36,389 nt of DNA from Pyropia haitanensis. Lineage: Eukaryota > Rhodophyta > Bangiophyceae > Bangiales > Bangiaceae. This document shows positions 35,729 through 36,389 of the stretch, in pieces (positions within the stretch are counted from its first letter, which is position 1; the number at the start of each line of letters is the position of its first letter). Under the pieces are notes generated by a model that was not told the DNA's origin, ran no database searches, and saw only the letters and a list, made by a program, of their open reading frames with translations. The DNA lies in NCBI GenBank assembly GCA_008729055.1, contig SDUX01000087.1:1-36389 (forward strand). Reading direction: 5' to 3'. Both the position numbers and the translations under genes were made by a program.

Positions 35729-35748
35729 GCACCGGACCCTTCCGGTGC
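35729..35748. other. 8-bp hairpin upstream of the acyltransferase
   Basis: GCACCGGA and TCCGGTGC pair around CCCT in the 59-base gap between the secreted-protein gene and the acyltransferase. There is no T-tail on the minus strand, so it is not a typical terminator; it may be a weak or Rho-related structure. Confidence 0.4.
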
Positions 35749-35760
35749 GCAATGGAAAGC

Positions 35761-36303
35761 TTACTCCTGCCGCGTCAGCAGCGTGTTGATCTCGCGTTCC
35801 GGCACACCGTTGCGCAGACGTCTGAAAACAAGGTCCAGCCCGTCATCCACCAGCGTCCGATGGAATTCCTGTATCTCGTAGCCGCCCACTTCGTTGATGA
35901 AGAGCGAGAAGACCGAGAACGTGTCATTCTCAAACCGCGCCCAGACAAAGGGCTCTCCCTTCAAAGGATCAAGGGGCGTGGCCTTGCCAAAGAGATTGGT
36001 CTGCATCGCGGCCTGAAAGATATGCTCCCGCGCGCTTGGCACGAACTCGATATCGTATTTCGCGGTCTTCACGCGCCCATCCGGCCTGTACGTGGTCGAG
36101 GTCCAGCTTAACATGAACCCCTCTTTTGAGGGCTCAATCGTTACACTCATGTCGCGCTTGACCGGCTCGCCGTTGATCTCAACCTCCGTCTCGCCGGTAT
36201 AGACGCCCGCAAATCGGTCAATGTCAGCGGCAAAAGCCATCAGAGGCAGGATGCAAAGCATGCCCACCAGCAATGGCATGAAAAGGCGATGTGTGAGTCC
36301 CAT
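35761..36303 (-). CDS. Secreted or periplasmic protein of unknown function
   Basis: The 180-residue product has a clear signal peptide (MGLTHRLFMPLLVGMLCILP, then LMAFAA with a likely cut after AFA-A). The mature part (DIDRFAGVYTGETEVEINGEPVKRDMSVTI; SWTSTTYRPDGRVKTAKYDIEFVPS; PFVWARFENDTFSVFSLFINEVGGYEIQEFHRTL) looks all-beta, like a small lipocalin-type or heme/ligand-binding barrel, but no named family is recognised. It is the last gene on the minus strand at the right edge and shares direction with the acyltransferase. The remaining 86 bases to the end hold nothing recognised. Confidence 0.75.
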   Translation of the reverse strand: MGLTHRLFMPLLVGMLCILPLMAFAADIDRFAGVYTGETEVEINGEPVKRDMSVTIEPSKEGFMLSWTSTTYRPDGRVKTAKYDIEFVPSAREHIFQAAMQTNLFGKATPLDPLKGEPFVWARFENDTFSVFSLFINEVGGYEIQEFHRTLVDDGLDLVFRRLRNGVPEREINTLLTRQE

Positions 36304-36389
36304 GTGGATATTCTATCCAGCCGGGAAGGGGTTGTCAGCGCTTTTCGGCATCTGGCGGCGGCGGATGCAAGAATGGTCGCGGCGTAACC

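Overview
The window looks like a chromosomal segment of an alphaproteobacterium of the family Rhodobacteraceae (Roseobacter group; genus not resolved). Reasons: the Rhodobacteraceae-like RpoB/RpoC/NusG/L-protein sequences, an L3 with a long Ala/Glu-rich tail, a pair of 'putative rhamnosyltransferase' family genes typical of this group, high GC, and short CTTGCA/TTGACA + TATACG-type promoters. Nearly all of it is the ribosomal/RNA-polymerase 'housekeeping' supercluster, read from right to left on the minus strand: tRNA-Trp, secE, nusG, rplK, rplA, rplJ, rplL, rpoB, rpoC, rpsL, rpsG, fusA, tuf, rpsJ, rplC, rplD, rplW. The order is the classical one, but accessory genes split it into several transcription units, each with its own promoter and/or terminator.

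Layout. 1-956: non-coding, with two 68-bp inverted repeat elements and a remnant-like mini-ORF. 957-3074: the start of the S10 operon (rpsJ-rplC-rplD-rplW), closed by a terminator right after rplW. 3594-7977: str operon (rpsL-rpsG-fusA-tuf) with its own promoter at 8205-8233 and terminator at 3517-3548. 8306-10792: two paralogous rhamnosyltransferase-like glycosyltransferases around an EamA/DMT exporter. 11168-11821: Crp/Fnr regulator. 11973-20457: rpoC and rpoB, with a leader upstream of rpoB that holds a terminator-like hairpin and a 19-codon ORF. 21025-21927: an unrecognised, very acidic protein. 22115-23070: rplL, rplJ, with a probable L10 leader. 23462-25791: a formylglycine-type sulfatase and a tandem universal stress protein, on the plus strand. 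25867-26998: rplA, rplK. 27180-28171: an SRPBCC protein plus a TetR regulator with a nearby inverted-repeat operator. 28453-30210: nusG, secE and a conserved-type membrane protein. 30300-31949: an EamA exporter divergent from a WYL regulator. 31961-32036: tRNA-Trp(CCA). 32172-32666: DUF892 ferritin-like protein. 32733-34822: a two-gene unit closely resembling mct/meh (2-methylfumaryl-CoA isomerase and 3-methylfumaryl-CoA hydratase). 35043-36303: a left-handed beta-helix acyltransferase and a secreted protein of unknown function.

Two things stand out. First, a family of REP-like hairpins with a GTAG foot (8-bp arms GGCGGGGT / ACCCCGCC) is scattered over the left 22 kb. It occurs as inverted doublets inside essential operons (rpsL|rpsG, fusA|tuf, rpoB|rpoC), where the transcript would carry a 22-bp perfect inverted repeat. 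Second, five genes (rpsG, the TetR gene, the EamA gene at 30300-31156, the mct-like gene and the acyltransferase) are each broken by loss of exactly one base in a short homopolymer. Adding one base restores each to a normal family length. Because rpsG is essential, assembly/consensus errors are more likely than real pseudogenes.

No CRISPR array, insertion sequence, transposase, integrase or prophage gene was seen. The most 'system-like' content is the REP/REPIN family, the rpoB leader and the mct-meh pair.
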